From the NCBI GenBank assembly GCA_017887445.1, contig JAGHIA010000154.1, positions 1 through 44,360 of the forward strand: a stretch of DNA of 44,360 nucleotides. The letters are read 5' to 3'. Below the pieces are notes generated by a model that did not search any database, was not told the DNA's origin, and saw nothing but the letters and a program-made list of their open reading frames with translations. The stretch comes from Fusicatenibacter sp. GTDB taxonomy: Bacteria > Bacillota > Clostridia > Lachnospirales > Lachnospiraceae. Position numbers and translations under genes: made by a program. Positions 24,317 through 32,838 of this stretch are shown here, piece by piece (position 1 is the stretch's first letter; every line of letters begins with the position of its first letter).

Positions 24317-25348
24317 ATGGCAACATTGAAAGATGTGGCGGAAAAAGCAGGAGTCTCCACAGCAGCTGTGTCTTACGCGCTGAATGGCCGCAAAGGGAAA
24401 GTGAGCGAGGAGGTCGCCAACAGAATACGGGAAATCGCCCGGGAGATGAATTATCAGCCGAATCTTATGGCGAAGGCGCTTCGCTCCAGCAAATCAAATC
24501 TGATCGGCGTAGTGGTGGAGGATATCGCCACTTTTCAGGGCAGCAATCTGGTGAAGGGGATCAATCAGTACGCGGGGGAGCATGGCTATCATCTTGTGTT
24601 GTATGATCTGGGCCTGATGGATAAGATCGGAGTGAATTACAATAAGATCTTTGAGTTTCAGGAGGAGATCCAGAGTACGACGGAAATTTTCCGCTCGGCC
24701 GGAGCAGGAGGGATGATCTTTGTGGGCACCCATGACCGTGACGTGACGGGATTGATGCAGTATCACCGTCCGGTGGTCTATGCTTACAGTTATTCAAAGA
24801 ACGAAAACGACTATATGGTGGGTTATGACAACTATAACATCAGCAAAGAAGTGGTGAGCCAGATGATCGCCGGGGGCCATAAGCGCATCGGCCTGATCAG
24901 CGGCACGGTGGATTCCATGCCGGCGTATCAGCGTCTGATGGGGTATCAGACGGCGCTGATGGAAGCGGGCATACCGCTGGATCCTTCCTGGATTGTCTCG
25001 GGAAACTGGAGCGTAACCTCCGGACAGGAGGCCTGCAGGAAACTTCTGGAGCTGGAAAAGCCGCCTACGGCGATTTTTGCCATGAACGACTGGATGGCCC
25101 TGGGGGCCGTAAAAGAGCTGAAACGAAAGGGACTGCATGTGCCGGGGGACATAGAACTGGTCGGTTTCGACGATACGGACGCCAGCTATGTGTCGGACCC
25201 AGGCTTGACATCGGTACAGGTTCCCCTGGTGGAGATCGGCCGCAAAGCGGCGGAGCTGGCCATCCGGCTGATGGAGAATAAGGAGATCGGGAAAAACAGA
25301 TATGAGCTGCCGTGCAGACTGATCGTAAGGGAGACCTTCGGCGGATAA
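24317..25348 (+). CDS. LacI-family transcriptional regulator
   Basis: 343 residues: N-terminal LacI helix-turn-helix (TLKDVAEKAGVSTAAVSYAL, residues 3-22, with hinge NYQPNLMAKALR), then a periplasmic-binding-protein-like sugar domain with FAMNDWMALGAVKEL and VGFDDTDASYVSDPGLTSV. The ATG at 24317 has AAAGGAGAA before it; the earlier in-frame start at 24254 is not supported. Located between the GH2 and GH127 genes, it most likely represses the GH127 and/or transporter genes through the GTTAAT-type palindromes at 28678 and 28966. Confidence 0.93.
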   Translation: MATLKDVAEKAGVSTAAVSYALNGRKGKVSEEVANRIREIAREMNYQPNLMAKALRSSKSNLIGVVVEDIATFQGSNLVKGINQYAGEHGYHLVLYDLGLMDKIGVNYNKIFEFQEEIQSTTEIFRSAGAGGMIFVGTHDRDVTGLMQYHRPVVYAYSYSKNENDYMVGYDNYNISKEVVSQMIAGGHKRIGLISGTVDSMPAYQRLMGYQTALMEAGIPLDPSWIVSGNWSVTSGQEACRKLLELEKPPTAIFAMNDWMALGAVKELKRKGLHVPGDIELVGFDDTDASYVSDPGLTSVQVPLVEIGRKAAELAIRLMENKEIGKNRYELPCRLIVRETFGG

Positions 25349-25393
25349 AAAGGGACTATCGCGCGAAATGATTCGTGCGATGGTCCCTTTTTT
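25349..25393. terminator. Terminator after the LacI gene
   Basis: AAAAGGGAC pairs with GTCCCTTTT, with an inner CGCGCG/CGTGCG stem, flanked by A and T runs so it can work in both directions between the convergent LacI and GH127 genes. Confidence 0.9.
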
Positions 25394-25432
25394 AGAGCGT
25401 GTTTGAAAATTCATTCCCGCAATCTGACGCTC
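25394..25432 (+). repeat. Dispersed element E, copy 1, with half of family A
   Basis: GAGCGTGTTTGAAAATTCAT then TCCCGCAATCTGACGCTC. The reverse complement of the core recurs at 41823-41866. The ends GAGCGT/ACGCTC form a short stem. A half-copy of family A (GCTGAACGATTAC) follows at 25435-25447. Confidence 0.75.
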
Positions 25433-25449
25433 TGGCTGAACGATTACGT

Positions 25450-28400
25450 TTAAAGAGCTTCGATTTTAAAATAAGTATGATACGCGGTATTATGCGCACG
25501 GTTCATGGGTACAAATTTCAAGTCCCCATACCACAGCGCCGGCGCCTGCAGGGCCGCAGAGTTTACCGGTGTGTCGGGAAGCTCTTCCCGGAAGGCGTCC
25601 CCGGCGTTGGCGGGCAGCCGCAGGGTGAGCCACTCCTTCCCGCCGCAGAGCGCGGTCATCACCAGCGGGCCGTACATAACACTGGCCGCCGGCAGTCCGT
25701 CCACCGTGTCCGGCGTATAGCAAAGATGGATGCGCCAGGGCATGGACAGCTGCAGCCGGTCTCCGTCCTGGAACCGGCGGCTGACGGTATAATAACCGGC
25801 GTCCGGACCGGCGCTTGGCAGGGCGGTTCCGTTGAGGGAAACGCCGAACTCTTTGCGGCACCAGTATGGAACCCGGATGTGCAGAGTTACCGTTCCACTG
25901 CCCTTTGCCGTTATCACCCACTGGTCTCTGGACGCGCCGGGGCGCACCAGAAAGCGCAGAGCGCCATTGTCCAGGCGGCAGGAGGAGGACAGGAACAGGT
26001 TCAGGTATACCTCCCGTCCGTCCGGGGAACGGTGCCAGGCATGCTCCAGATAACGCACATGGTTCTCCATTCCCGTGCCGTGGCAGCAGGTAAAATCCTC
26101 GTAATCATTGCTGTACTCCCGTTTCGCGCCGGGGCCGATGGGAAGCATGTAGGTGACGCCGTGGTGAGCCTGTGCGGTGACGGATGGGTTCTGGGAGGCT
26201 GCGATCTGGTTGAGCATGGTCCGTTCATAGTAGTCCATATAGGCGCTGCTTTCCGGCTCACAGCGGTACAGAAGTCCCGTCAGCTTCAGCAGATTGTAGG
26301 CGGCGCAGGTTTCGCAGTTGCGGTCCGCCTCGATGTTCCCGGCCAGGATATCCGGCTCCTTGAAATTTTCGCCCCGGCCCACGCCGCCGATGGAGTAAGC
26401 ATAGTGGGTGGTGACGATCTGCCAGAAATTTCTGGCAATACGGTAGTAATAAGGGTCGCCCGAGGCCTGGAACTCCCGGAAGGCGCCGATCATCTGAGGG
26501 ATATGCTGGTTGGCGTGAAGGCCCTTTATGGTGTCGGCGCCGCGGGAAAGGCCGTCGAAGACCTTCTGGTTGTCGAACATTTTTGCGGCTTCCAGATATT
26601 CCGGCCGTCCGGTCATCCGGGCCAGCTCTGTCAGAGACTCGTTCATACCGCCGTACTCTCCGGCGATGTACATGCTCCACATCTGGTTCCGCTGGCTGGC
26701 CGGGAGCGGGGAGAGCCGCCGGTACACCCAGGAAGCGATCCCTTCGGCGCAGGAGAGCGCCTCCGCGCTGTCAAGGAGCTTTGCGCAGTCCAGAAAGCCG
26801 GCCAGGAGCTTGTGAAGGGTATAGTAAGGCGCCCAGATGGTGGCGTAGGGGGTAAACTGCTCCAGGAGCGCGAACTGATCCGGCGGATAGGCGCTCAGAT
26901 ATCCCTCGCCCCACACGGAAGGGTCGCTGCTCCAGAGAGACTGGGCGGCGTTTGCAGGTGTACACCGGGTCCGGAATTCCTCCGGCCTGCCTTTGGACAG
27001 CTGCTGGAGGGTGGCCAGCTCATGAATGATGTAGGCGGCCTTTTCCCGGAACGCTTCCTCCCAGGTCACGGTCCAGGCCCAGGCCAGCGCCGACAGCAGA
27101 TGTCCGGTGGAATGGCCGCGCAGAAGTCCCGCCGGTTCCTCCCAGCCTCCGGGGGGCAGTACGCCGCGGGTGTCCTGGCCGAAGGCGCGGCGGAAGTTAT
27201 AAAGCATCCGGTCGGCGTCCAGAAGGAGCAGGTAATCGGTGCAGCGCTTCTGATTTTCCGTGAGCAGCGACGGGCCGGTCCAGGAAACGTCAGACATATT
27301 TACCGGCGCTGTCTGGGTGCCGGGCATTTCCCGGCAGTCCGGCAGAAGCGGCAGGGCAAAGGCAGGGCCCGGGCGCTGACCGGAAGCCGGCCAGAAACGC
27401 AGGGAAAAGTCCTTTTGCAGCGCATGACCGTCCAGAGAGGCCTCCAGCGTCAGGGTGACAGACGATGGATGGCCGGACGGCGGGACAAAATGACCGGTCC
27501 GGGGGCAGTAGATATCCTCCGCGCTGCTGTGCCAGGCGAACAAGGAACCGTTTTCACCTTCTGCGGGAAGCTTCTGCGGCCGGGACAGGTACTGGGAAAA
27601 GGGAATCCGGATACGGTCCACGTCTTCCGCGAGCAGTTCCGCCGGGCCGGGAAGCGCCGCCACGGGAAAAGAAAACCGGCGGGTCAGGGAAGCGGCGCCG
27701 CAGGTGATCACAGCCTCCAGGCAGGCCGTCTGGCTGGGACTGCCGGCAGGCGGACGGGTGACGCTTCCCTGGCTGTTCACCAGCTGAGGCGTCAGAGAGG
27801 TCCAGCGCACGGCGCTTTGAAACTCTCCCCGGACCGGGAGGGAAAGGTCGGAGAAAACACAGGACGGAATGGCGCCGGACAGCGCCCGGGCCGCCAGCTC
27901 CGCCTTCGTCTCGTCGGAGACGGAAAACAGCCCCTGAGCCTCCTGCTCCGCAATGGAACTGTGATAGATGCGGATTTCACCCAGGGTCAGCGCCAGAGGA
28001 TTCTGGGACAGGGAGCCATAGCCGAAAAAGCAGTCCCGGCAGCCGTTCATATCCGCGGCGGTCATACGGCGGTGCCTTGCCTCGCCGGCTTTTTTTCCGT
28101 CCAGATAGAGGGTGATCAGAGACTGAGGGGAGGCGTCCATGGTCAGGATCACATGGAACCAGGTGCCGAAGGAAAGCCGCGGCCAGTGCTCCAGAGCCGT
28201 TTCCTGACTGCGTCCTCCCTTGGTCGCGCCAAAGGAGAGAAGAAAGCAGGAGGAATCCTCCGGATCCGGGAGGACCGAGAGATAAAAGCAGTGGTCGGCG
28301 CCGAAGGAACAGATGGTCCCGTAAGTATCCAGCTGCGACAGCTTACCGTAAAAGCTGATGGTAAACCCTTCTGACGTGTTGAGAATGCCGTCGGGAAGCT

Positions 28401-28599
28401 GCAGGTAGCCGCCCTGGCTGCCGCCGGACAACGTGAGCACCGGGCAGTCCTGTCCAAACACAGATTCCCTGGAAAGGCGCGCGCCGCCACGGTCCGCGCC
28501 CCGGATGACGCCTGCCATGCCGCAGCCGGTCAAGTCTGGCACAATGGTACTGCTCACGTTGGAGAAATCATAGTGAAGAATCAAAGCATCGGTGTTCAT
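25450..28599 (-). CDS. GH127-type beta-L-arabinofuranosidase with N-terminal LamG-like domain
   Basis: 1049 residues, no signal peptide. N-terminal concanavalin/LamG-like domain (about 1-220), Ig-like segments (about 225-420), then the GH127/DUF1680 catalytic domain. In this family a cysteine nucleophile works with a zinc site. The matching residues are visible: Glu763 and Cys765 in NCETCAAYN, and Cys838 (nucleophile) and Cys839 in FTCCHGTGMENH. GEYGGMNESLTELA and HANQHIPQ also fit. It would release L-arabinofuranose, though GH146 has a similar domain. AGGAGGG precedes the ATG. Convergent with LacI, divergent from the transporter. Confidence 0.88.
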   Translation of the reverse strand: MNTDALILHYDFSNVSSTIVPDLTGCGMAGVIRGADRGGARLSRESVFGQDCPVLTLSGGSQGGYLQLPDGILNTSEGFTISFYGKLSQLDTYGTICSFGADHCFYLSVLPDPEDSSCFLLSFGATKGGRSQETALEHWPRLSFGTWFHVILTMDASPQSLITLYLDGKKAGEARHRRMTAADMNGCRDCFFGYGSLSQNPLALTLGEIRIYHSSIAEQEAQGLFSVSDETKAELAARALSGAIPSCVFSDLSLPVRGEFQSAVRWTSLTPQLVNSQGSVTRPPAGSPSQTACLEAVITCGAASLTRRFSFPVAALPGPAELLAEDVDRIRIPFSQYLSRPQKLPAEGENGSLFAWHSSAEDIYCPRTGHFVPPSGHPSSVTLTLEASLDGHALQKDFSLRFWPASGQRPGPAFALPLLPDCREMPGTQTAPVNMSDVSWTGPSLLTENQKRCTDYLLLLDADRMLYNFRRAFGQDTRGVLPPGGWEEPAGLLRGHSTGHLLSALAWAWTVTWEEAFREKAAYIIHELATLQQLSKGRPEEFRTRCTPANAAQSLWSSDPSVWGEGYLSAYPPDQFALLEQFTPYATIWAPYYTLHKLLAGFLDCAKLLDSAEALSCAEGIASWVYRRLSPLPASQRNQMWSMYIAGEYGGMNESLTELARMTGRPEYLEAAKMFDNQKVFDGLSRGADTIKGLHANQHIPQMIGAFREFQASGDPYYYRIARNFWQIVTTHYAYSIGGVGRGENFKEPDILAGNIEADRNCETCAAYNLLKLTGLLYRCEPESSAYMDYYERTMLNQIAASQNPSVTAQAHHGVTYMLPIGPGAKREYSNDYEDFTCCHGTGMENHVRYLEHAWHRSPDGREVYLNLFLSSSCRLDNGALRFLVRPGASRDQWVITAKGSGTVTLHIRVPYWCRKEFGVSLNGTALPSAGPDAGYYTVSRRFQDGDRLQLSMPWRIHLCYTPDTVDGLPAASVMYGPLVMTALCGGKEWLTLRLPANAGDAFREELPDTPVNSAALQAPALWYGDLKFVPMNRAHNTAYHTYFKIEAL

Positions 28600-28628
28600 A
28601 TGGAATCCCTCCTGAAGTTTTTTTGTTC

Positions 28629-28658
28629 AATATAACAAAGAAAGAACCCGGAAATCAA
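28629..28658 (-). promoter_or_regulatory. Promoter of the GH127 gene
   Basis: Minus strand: TTGATT (28658-28653), 18 bases, TATATT (28634-28629). Its start point would be about 35 bases from the ATG. Confidence 0.65.
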
Positions 28659-28677
28659 TGGGTAATTATGCACAAAA

Positions 28678-28691
28678 ATTAAACGATTAAC
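28678..28691. promoter_or_regulatory. LacI-type operator candidate 1
   Basis: ATTAAACGATTAAC, a palindrome around a central CG as LacI-family operators have. Its reverse complement, GTTAATCGTTTAAT, matches the second site at 28966-28979 in 12 of 14 bases. It lies between the two divergent promoters. Confidence 0.55.
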
Positions 28692-28708
28692 TTATGAAAT
28701 GTGAAGAA

Positions 28709-28738
28709 TTGACAAAACGCATAATAGAATCATATAAT
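28709..28738 (+). promoter_or_regulatory. Strong promoter of the transporter operon
   Basis: TTGACA (28709-28714), 18 bases, TATAAT (28733-28738): both boxes match the consensus exactly. The leader to the first gene is about 325 bases. Confidence 0.88.
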
Positions 28739-28920
28739 AAATACAGAAGATACGGGAAAATAATTTCGGGATTACCAAGAGGAATTCGTTGTTTTGCAGG
28801 AAAAACAGAAAAAACTCTGAAAAAAGTCTGAAAAAGAAAAATTTCGGGAGATAAAAGGGAACTGCCTTGCAAAGCAGAGCAACAGTCCGGGATAACAGCA
28901 AAAATCCTTTTCATTACAGC

Positions 28921-28955
28921 AAAAATCAGCCGGATTCCGCGGCGGGATTTTTTTA
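28921..28955 (+). terminator. Terminator-like hairpin in the transporter leader
   Basis: AAAAATC (28921-28927) pairs with GATTTTT (28946-28952), GCCG with CGGC, loop of 7, ending in a run of seven T. It lies about 115 bases before the first gene, so it would end most transcripts early unless bypassed. Confidence 0.6.
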
Positions 28956-28965
28956 TACCTGTTAG

Positions 28966-28979
28966 GTTAATTGTTTAAC
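28966..28979. promoter_or_regulatory. LacI-type operator candidate 2
   Basis: GTTAATTGTTTAAC, perfect GTTAA/TTAAC arms around TTGT. Located just after the leader hairpin, where a bound repressor could act as a roadblock. Confidence 0.5.
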
Positions 28980-29069
28980 TAAAACATGCCAAACGGCTGT
29001 TTTAATAAATACACTGCTGCCGTTCCAAAACCCGGACGGGGCAGGGAAAACAAAGAAGGAGGGAAAAAG

Positions 29070-30818
29070 ATGCACAAAAAACGAATCACAGCATGTCTGC
29101 TTGCCTGTATGATGGCGGTCACATCTCTGGCAGGATGCGGCGGCGCCAAGGACGAGAAGCAGCCTACGGCCGACCTTTCCAGTGCAGATCTTCAGGGTGA
29201 AGAGAACGAATGGGGCTGGGTGGTGCCTGAGGAGACACTGGTCATCGACGTTTACGGCGGCCAGGGAGACCAGGAAGAGCTGGAGGCGGACGAGAAGGGC
29301 GGAAAGGCGGTCATGGATCAGTGGCTGCTGGACAACCTGAACGTAAAGATCAACTGGACCTACTACAGCGTGGACATGGACGAAAAGCTGAACCTGATGC
29401 TGGCGAATGGAGATTACCCGGCGGTGATCACCAACATTACCGACGAGATGGCAAACAAATTCATTCAGCAGGGAAAAGCTTTGGACCTGACGGAAGCTCT
29501 GGAAAAATACGGCGACAATATCACCAGACGCTACGGCAACTATCTGAACATGCTCAAGGATGAGGACGGCCACATTTATAAGCTGGCGCATCTGTGGGGA
29601 AATAACCCCAACGTTGCCGGTTATGATTTCGGAATCCGTTATGACTACTGGAAAGAGCTTGGCGAGAGTGAAATTTATTCCACACCGGAAGGATATTATG
29701 AGGCAGTGAAGAAGGTGCTGGAAAACCATCCCACCAATGCCAACGGACAGACCACCTACGGCTTCTCCAGCGTGGACAAGGGACAGAATTTCCTGAAAGC
29801 AATGCTGGGAGCCTACGGTTTTATCAGTGATTATCAGCATGACGAGGCCAGCGGAGAATTCAAGCACTGGATCAACACCGACGAAGGTCTGGAGATCGCG
29901 AAGTTCGTGAACAAGCTGTGGCTGGAGAACATGATCGACCCGGATTTCCTGAGTGTTGATTACGAGACGCTGATGACCAAGATGCAGAACGAGCAGATTC
30001 TGGCCAACTTCGGAACCTGGTGGTACGGCTGGACCGGCGGACATCAGTTCTGGGCGACACAGGATCCGGAAAATTATACGGTAGAGAAACGTTTCGCCAA
30101 TGTTTCCGTACATGCCGACGGAAAGACCATGGACGACACGACGCTTTTGACCAACAACTTCCTGGGAAGCTACCGCTGCATTATCACAGACAAATGTACC
30201 GACCTTGGAATGGTTATGCGTTATCTGAACTGGGAGTCCAGCGAGCTTGGAAACTTCATCATGGGATGGGGACCGCCGAGTGAGGACAATGTCTGGGATA
30301 TCGCGGACGACGGCACCTGGGTACTGGACGACGAGATCCTGCATGTAGACACAAAGGAGACAACCTTCCACGCGGTGCGTGAGGAGCAGAACGGCGGCGG
30401 TACCTATATGATGGCGATCAACGGACAGTGGATGAAGACCGACGATACACAGAACTTCGACCACATCGATCCGCGGGTGGACAGAGTCAGCGTTTACGAT
30501 TACTGGCCGGTCAACGAAGACGGAACCTTCTCAGACGAAGGAATCCAGCTGAGCTGGGGATTCTATACAGCCAATGCAAAAGATACCTCCATGTATAACG
30601 TGACCTATGATCCCAACGATGATATTACCATCACAAATCAGACGATCAAGGATACGCTGGAGACAGAATGGGCAAGGATCATCACAGCAGAGTCCGAGGA
30701 AGAATGCGAGCAGTATTTCATGGAAGCACGGGAAAAATGCAATTCTCTGGGACTGGAGCAGGTGACAGAATATGTGAAGAGCCAGTATGAGGCGAATGTG
30801 GAAAAATTTAACGGATAA
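29070..30818 (+). CDS. Extracellular sugar-binding lipoprotein of an ABC transporter
   Basis: 582 residues with a lipoprotein signal peptide (MHKKRITACLLACMMAVTSL) and lipobox LAGC with Cys23 as the lipidated residue. The rest fits the large (LplA/YtcQ-like) family 1 solute-binding proteins that capture oligosaccharides. AAGGAGGG precedes the ATG at 29070, so an upstream in-frame ATG at 28986 is rejected. It is first in an operon with two permeases. The substrate is unknown; plant glycan fragments containing L-arabinofuranose are likely from context. Confidence 0.9.
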   Translation: MHKKRITACLLACMMAVTSLAGCGGAKDEKQPTADLSSADLQGEENEWGWVVPEETLVIDVYGGQGDQEELEADEKGGKAVMDQWLLDNLNVKINWTYYSVDMDEKLNLMLANGDYPAVITNITDEMANKFIQQGKALDLTEALEKYGDNITRRYGNYLNMLKDEDGHIYKLAHLWGNNPNVAGYDFGIRYDYWKELGESEIYSTPEGYYEAVKKVLENHPTNANGQTTYGFSSVDKGQNFLKAMLGAYGFISDYQHDEASGEFKHWINTDEGLEIAKFVNKLWLENMIDPDFLSVDYETLMTKMQNEQILANFGTWWYGWTGGHQFWATQDPENYTVEKRFANVSVHADGKTMDDTTLLTNNFLGSYRCIITDKCTDLGMVMRYLNWESSELGNFIMGWGPPSEDNVWDIADDGTWVLDDEILHVDTKETTFHAVREEQNGGGTYMMAINGQWMKTDDTQNFDHIDPRVDRVSVYDYWPVNEDGTFSDEGIQLSWGFYTANAKDTSMYNVTYDPNDDITITNQTIKDTLETEWARIITAESEEECEQYFMEAREKCNSLGLEQVTEYVKSQYEANVEKFNG

Positions 30819-30839
30819 CTGCTGACGCGGTATATGCGG

Positions 30840-30895
30840 CACGGCGGCCGGCATCTCAGGCGCGGGCCTGAAGGATGTCTGGCCGCCGTGTTTTT
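30840..30895 (+). terminator. Intercistronic hairpin after the binding protein
   Basis: CACGGCGGCC pairs perfectly with GGCCGCCGTG, with an inner CAGG/CCTG stem, followed by TTTTT. It probably lets the binding protein be made in excess over the permeases. Confidence 0.8.
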
Positions 30896-30915
30896 GCAGA
30901 ACAGAGAGGACAGCC

Positions 30916-31854
30916 ATGAAAAATGAAAAGAAGACGAAAAGCAAAAAAGCGGGATTGATGAAGTCATTCCGCACGCAGAAGCAGATCTGGCTGATCTGCG
31001 CGATAGCTCTGGTATGGGTCATTGTATTCTGCTATGTCCCGATGCTGGGAAACGTCATTGCCTTTTTTGACTATGTGCCGGGAAAAAATATTCTGGACTG
31101 TGAGTTTATCGGACTGAAGCACTGGAAGGATTTCTTTGCCCTGCCGGATATGTGGAGAGTGTTCCGGAACACTCTGGTAATCAGCGGACTGAACATGACC
31201 GTAGGTTTTGTGGCTCCGATCATCTTCGCCCTTCTCCTGAATGAGATCCATCAGACGGTGTTCAAGAAAGTCATTCAGACGATCTCCTACCTGCCCTACT
31301 TTATCTCCTGGGTAGTTGTGGCAAGTATTCTGATGACCCTGCTTGGAACGGAAGGAAACATCAACGGTATCCTGCAATCCCTTGGGTTGATCGACAAACC
31401 GATCTCCTTTTTGAATGAAAAGAACATGTTCTGGGGAATCCTGACCAGCGCCAATATCTGGAAGGACCTGGGATGGTCGGCAATCATCTATATTTCGGCC
31501 ATCGCCGGCGTGGACCAGGAGCTGTACCAGGCGGGAAGCGTGGACGGCCTGGGCCGCTTCGGAAAGGTATGGCATATTACGCTGCCGGGCATTGCGCCCA
31601 CCATCATTCTGCTGTTCATCATGAATATCGGAAACATCCTGAACGCGGGATTCGAGCAGCAGCTGCTGATCGGAACTCCTCTGACCAAGGAAGTGTATGA
31701 AAATATTGATACTTATGTATACCGTTACGGTGTCCAGATTGGCCGCTATTCCTTTGCGACAGCCATCGGCCTGATGAAATCGGCCATCGGCTTTGGACTG
31801 GTAATCATGGCCAACAAGATTTCCGGAAAAGTGGCGGACATGCGGCTGTTCTGA
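30916..31854 (+). CDS. ABC sugar transporter permease, LplB type
   Basis: 312 residues, six transmembrane helices after a basic N-terminus. The cytoplasmic loop that contacts the ATPase reads YQAGSVDGLGRFGKVWHITL, close to the EAA consensus. It matches the LplB/YteP type of oligosaccharide permease. AGAGAGGA precedes the ATG. It pairs with the next gene to form the membrane channel; no ATPase gene is present in the operon. Confidence 0.92.
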   Translation: MKNEKKTKSKKAGLMKSFRTQKQIWLICAIALVWVIVFCYVPMLGNVIAFFDYVPGKNILDCEFIGLKHWKDFFALPDMWRVFRNTLVISGLNMTVGFVAPIIFALLLNEIHQTVFKKVIQTISYLPYFISWVVVASILMTLLGTEGNINGILQSLGLIDKPISFLNEKNMFWGILTSANIWKDLGWSAIIYISAIAGVDQELYQAGSVDGLGRFGKVWHITLPGIAPTIILLFIMNIGNILNAGFEQQLLIGTPLTKEVYENIDTYVYRYGVQIGRYSFATAIGLMKSAIGFGLVIMANKISGKVADMRLF

Positions 31855-31908
31855 GGGTACGGCAAAGGCCGGCCCCTGGCACAGTCCTATTAAGAGACAG
31901 GCGGGACA

Positions 31909-32817
31909 ATGAATATGGTGAATAAAAAATCAAAAATAAAGACAAGCACAGGGTCAAAGATCTTCGATGTGTTTAATACCCTGTTTATGCTGGCGTTTGC
32001 GTTTGTAATGATCTATCCGTTCTGGAATCAGCTGGTGATCTCCCTGAACGAAGGCTCCGATACGGTGCGCGGCGGACTGAGTTTCTGGCCGCGGATGTTC
32101 ACGCTGGGAAATTATGCTTACATTTTCCAGAGGAGCAACATCGTCCGCGGCGCGCTGATCTCAGTGCTCCGGGCGCTGGTGGGCACAGCCAGCTGCATCC
32201 TCTGCACCGGGCTTTTGGCGTATGTGACCACAATCCAGCACTTTGCCGGACGGCGGTTTATGCGTCTGATCTATGTGATCACCATGTACTTCGGCGGCGG
32301 ACTGATTCCTACTTACCTGCTGTACACCCAGCTGGGCCTGACAGAAACGTTTACCGTTTACTGGCTGCCGGGACTGTTCAGCGCTTACTACATGATCCTG
32401 CTGGCATCATTCATGAGCGGAATTCCGGATTCTCTGGCGGAATCGGCGCGTCTGGACGGCGCCACGGAGCTGAAAATTTACTTCCGCGTCATACTGCCGC
32501 TGTGTAAGCCGGTCATTGCGGCTATCGCGGTTATGCTGGCGGTAACCCACTGGAATTCATGGTTCGATATTATGCTGTACAATTCCAGCGGAAACTGGGA
32601 TACGCTTCAGGTTTACCTGAGAAAGATTCTTCTGGAGTCTGAGCAGGCGGCGAAGCTTCTCAACGACCAGAAGCAGTATGAGGCAATGCGGAATCTTACG
32701 ACGACATCCATCCGCGCGGCGGCTACGATGATCGTAACCATTCCGATCGTCTGTGTTTATCCGTTCTTCCAGAAATATTTCGTGGGCGGCATGACGATCG
32801 GAGCAGTAAAAGGATAA
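31909..32817 (+). CDS. ABC sugar transporter permease, LplC/AraQ type
   Basis: 302 residues, six transmembrane helices. The EAA loop reads ESARLDGATELKIYFRVILP, a good match. It belongs to the carbohydrate-uptake (CUT1) permeases similar to LplC/YtcP. An AGGCGGG lies about 5 bases before ATG 31909; ATG 31915 is a possible alternative. It is separated from the first permease by 54 bases and ends 21 bases before the next gene. Confidence 0.92.
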   Translation: MNMVNKKSKIKTSTGSKIFDVFNTLFMLAFAFVMIYPFWNQLVISLNEGSDTVRGGLSFWPRMFTLGNYAYIFQRSNIVRGALISVLRALVGTASCILCTGLLAYVTTIQHFAGRRFMRLIYVITMYFGGGLIPTYLLYTQLGLTETFTVYWLPGLFSAYYMILLASFMSGIPDSLAESARLDGATELKIYFRVILPLCKPVIAAIAVMLAVTHWNSWFDIMLYNSSGNWDTLQVYLRKILLESEQAAKLLNDQKQYEAMRNLTTTSIRAAATMIVTIPIVCVYPFFQKYFVGGMTIGAVKG

Positions 32818-32838
32818 CAGGAAAAGGACAACTTGCGT

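Larger units (their letters stand above)
28600..29069. promoter_or_regulatory. Divergent control region GH127 / transporter operon
   Basis: 470 bases without a gene. It contains a minus-strand promoter for GH127, a near-perfect plus-strand promoter, two matching palindromes, and an early terminator-like hairpin in the plus-strand leader (entries below). Between 28745 and 28920 the leader is A-rich, with TTTCGGGA twice and ACAGCAAAAATC twice (28895-28906 and 28916-28927). No reading frame is convincing. Confidence 0.7.

Noticed and set aside
25399-28374. 991-codon open frame on the plus strand
   Set aside because: Exact antisense shadow of the GH127 gene, whose catalytic motifs are clear. The Arg/Gly-rich composition reflects high GC content.
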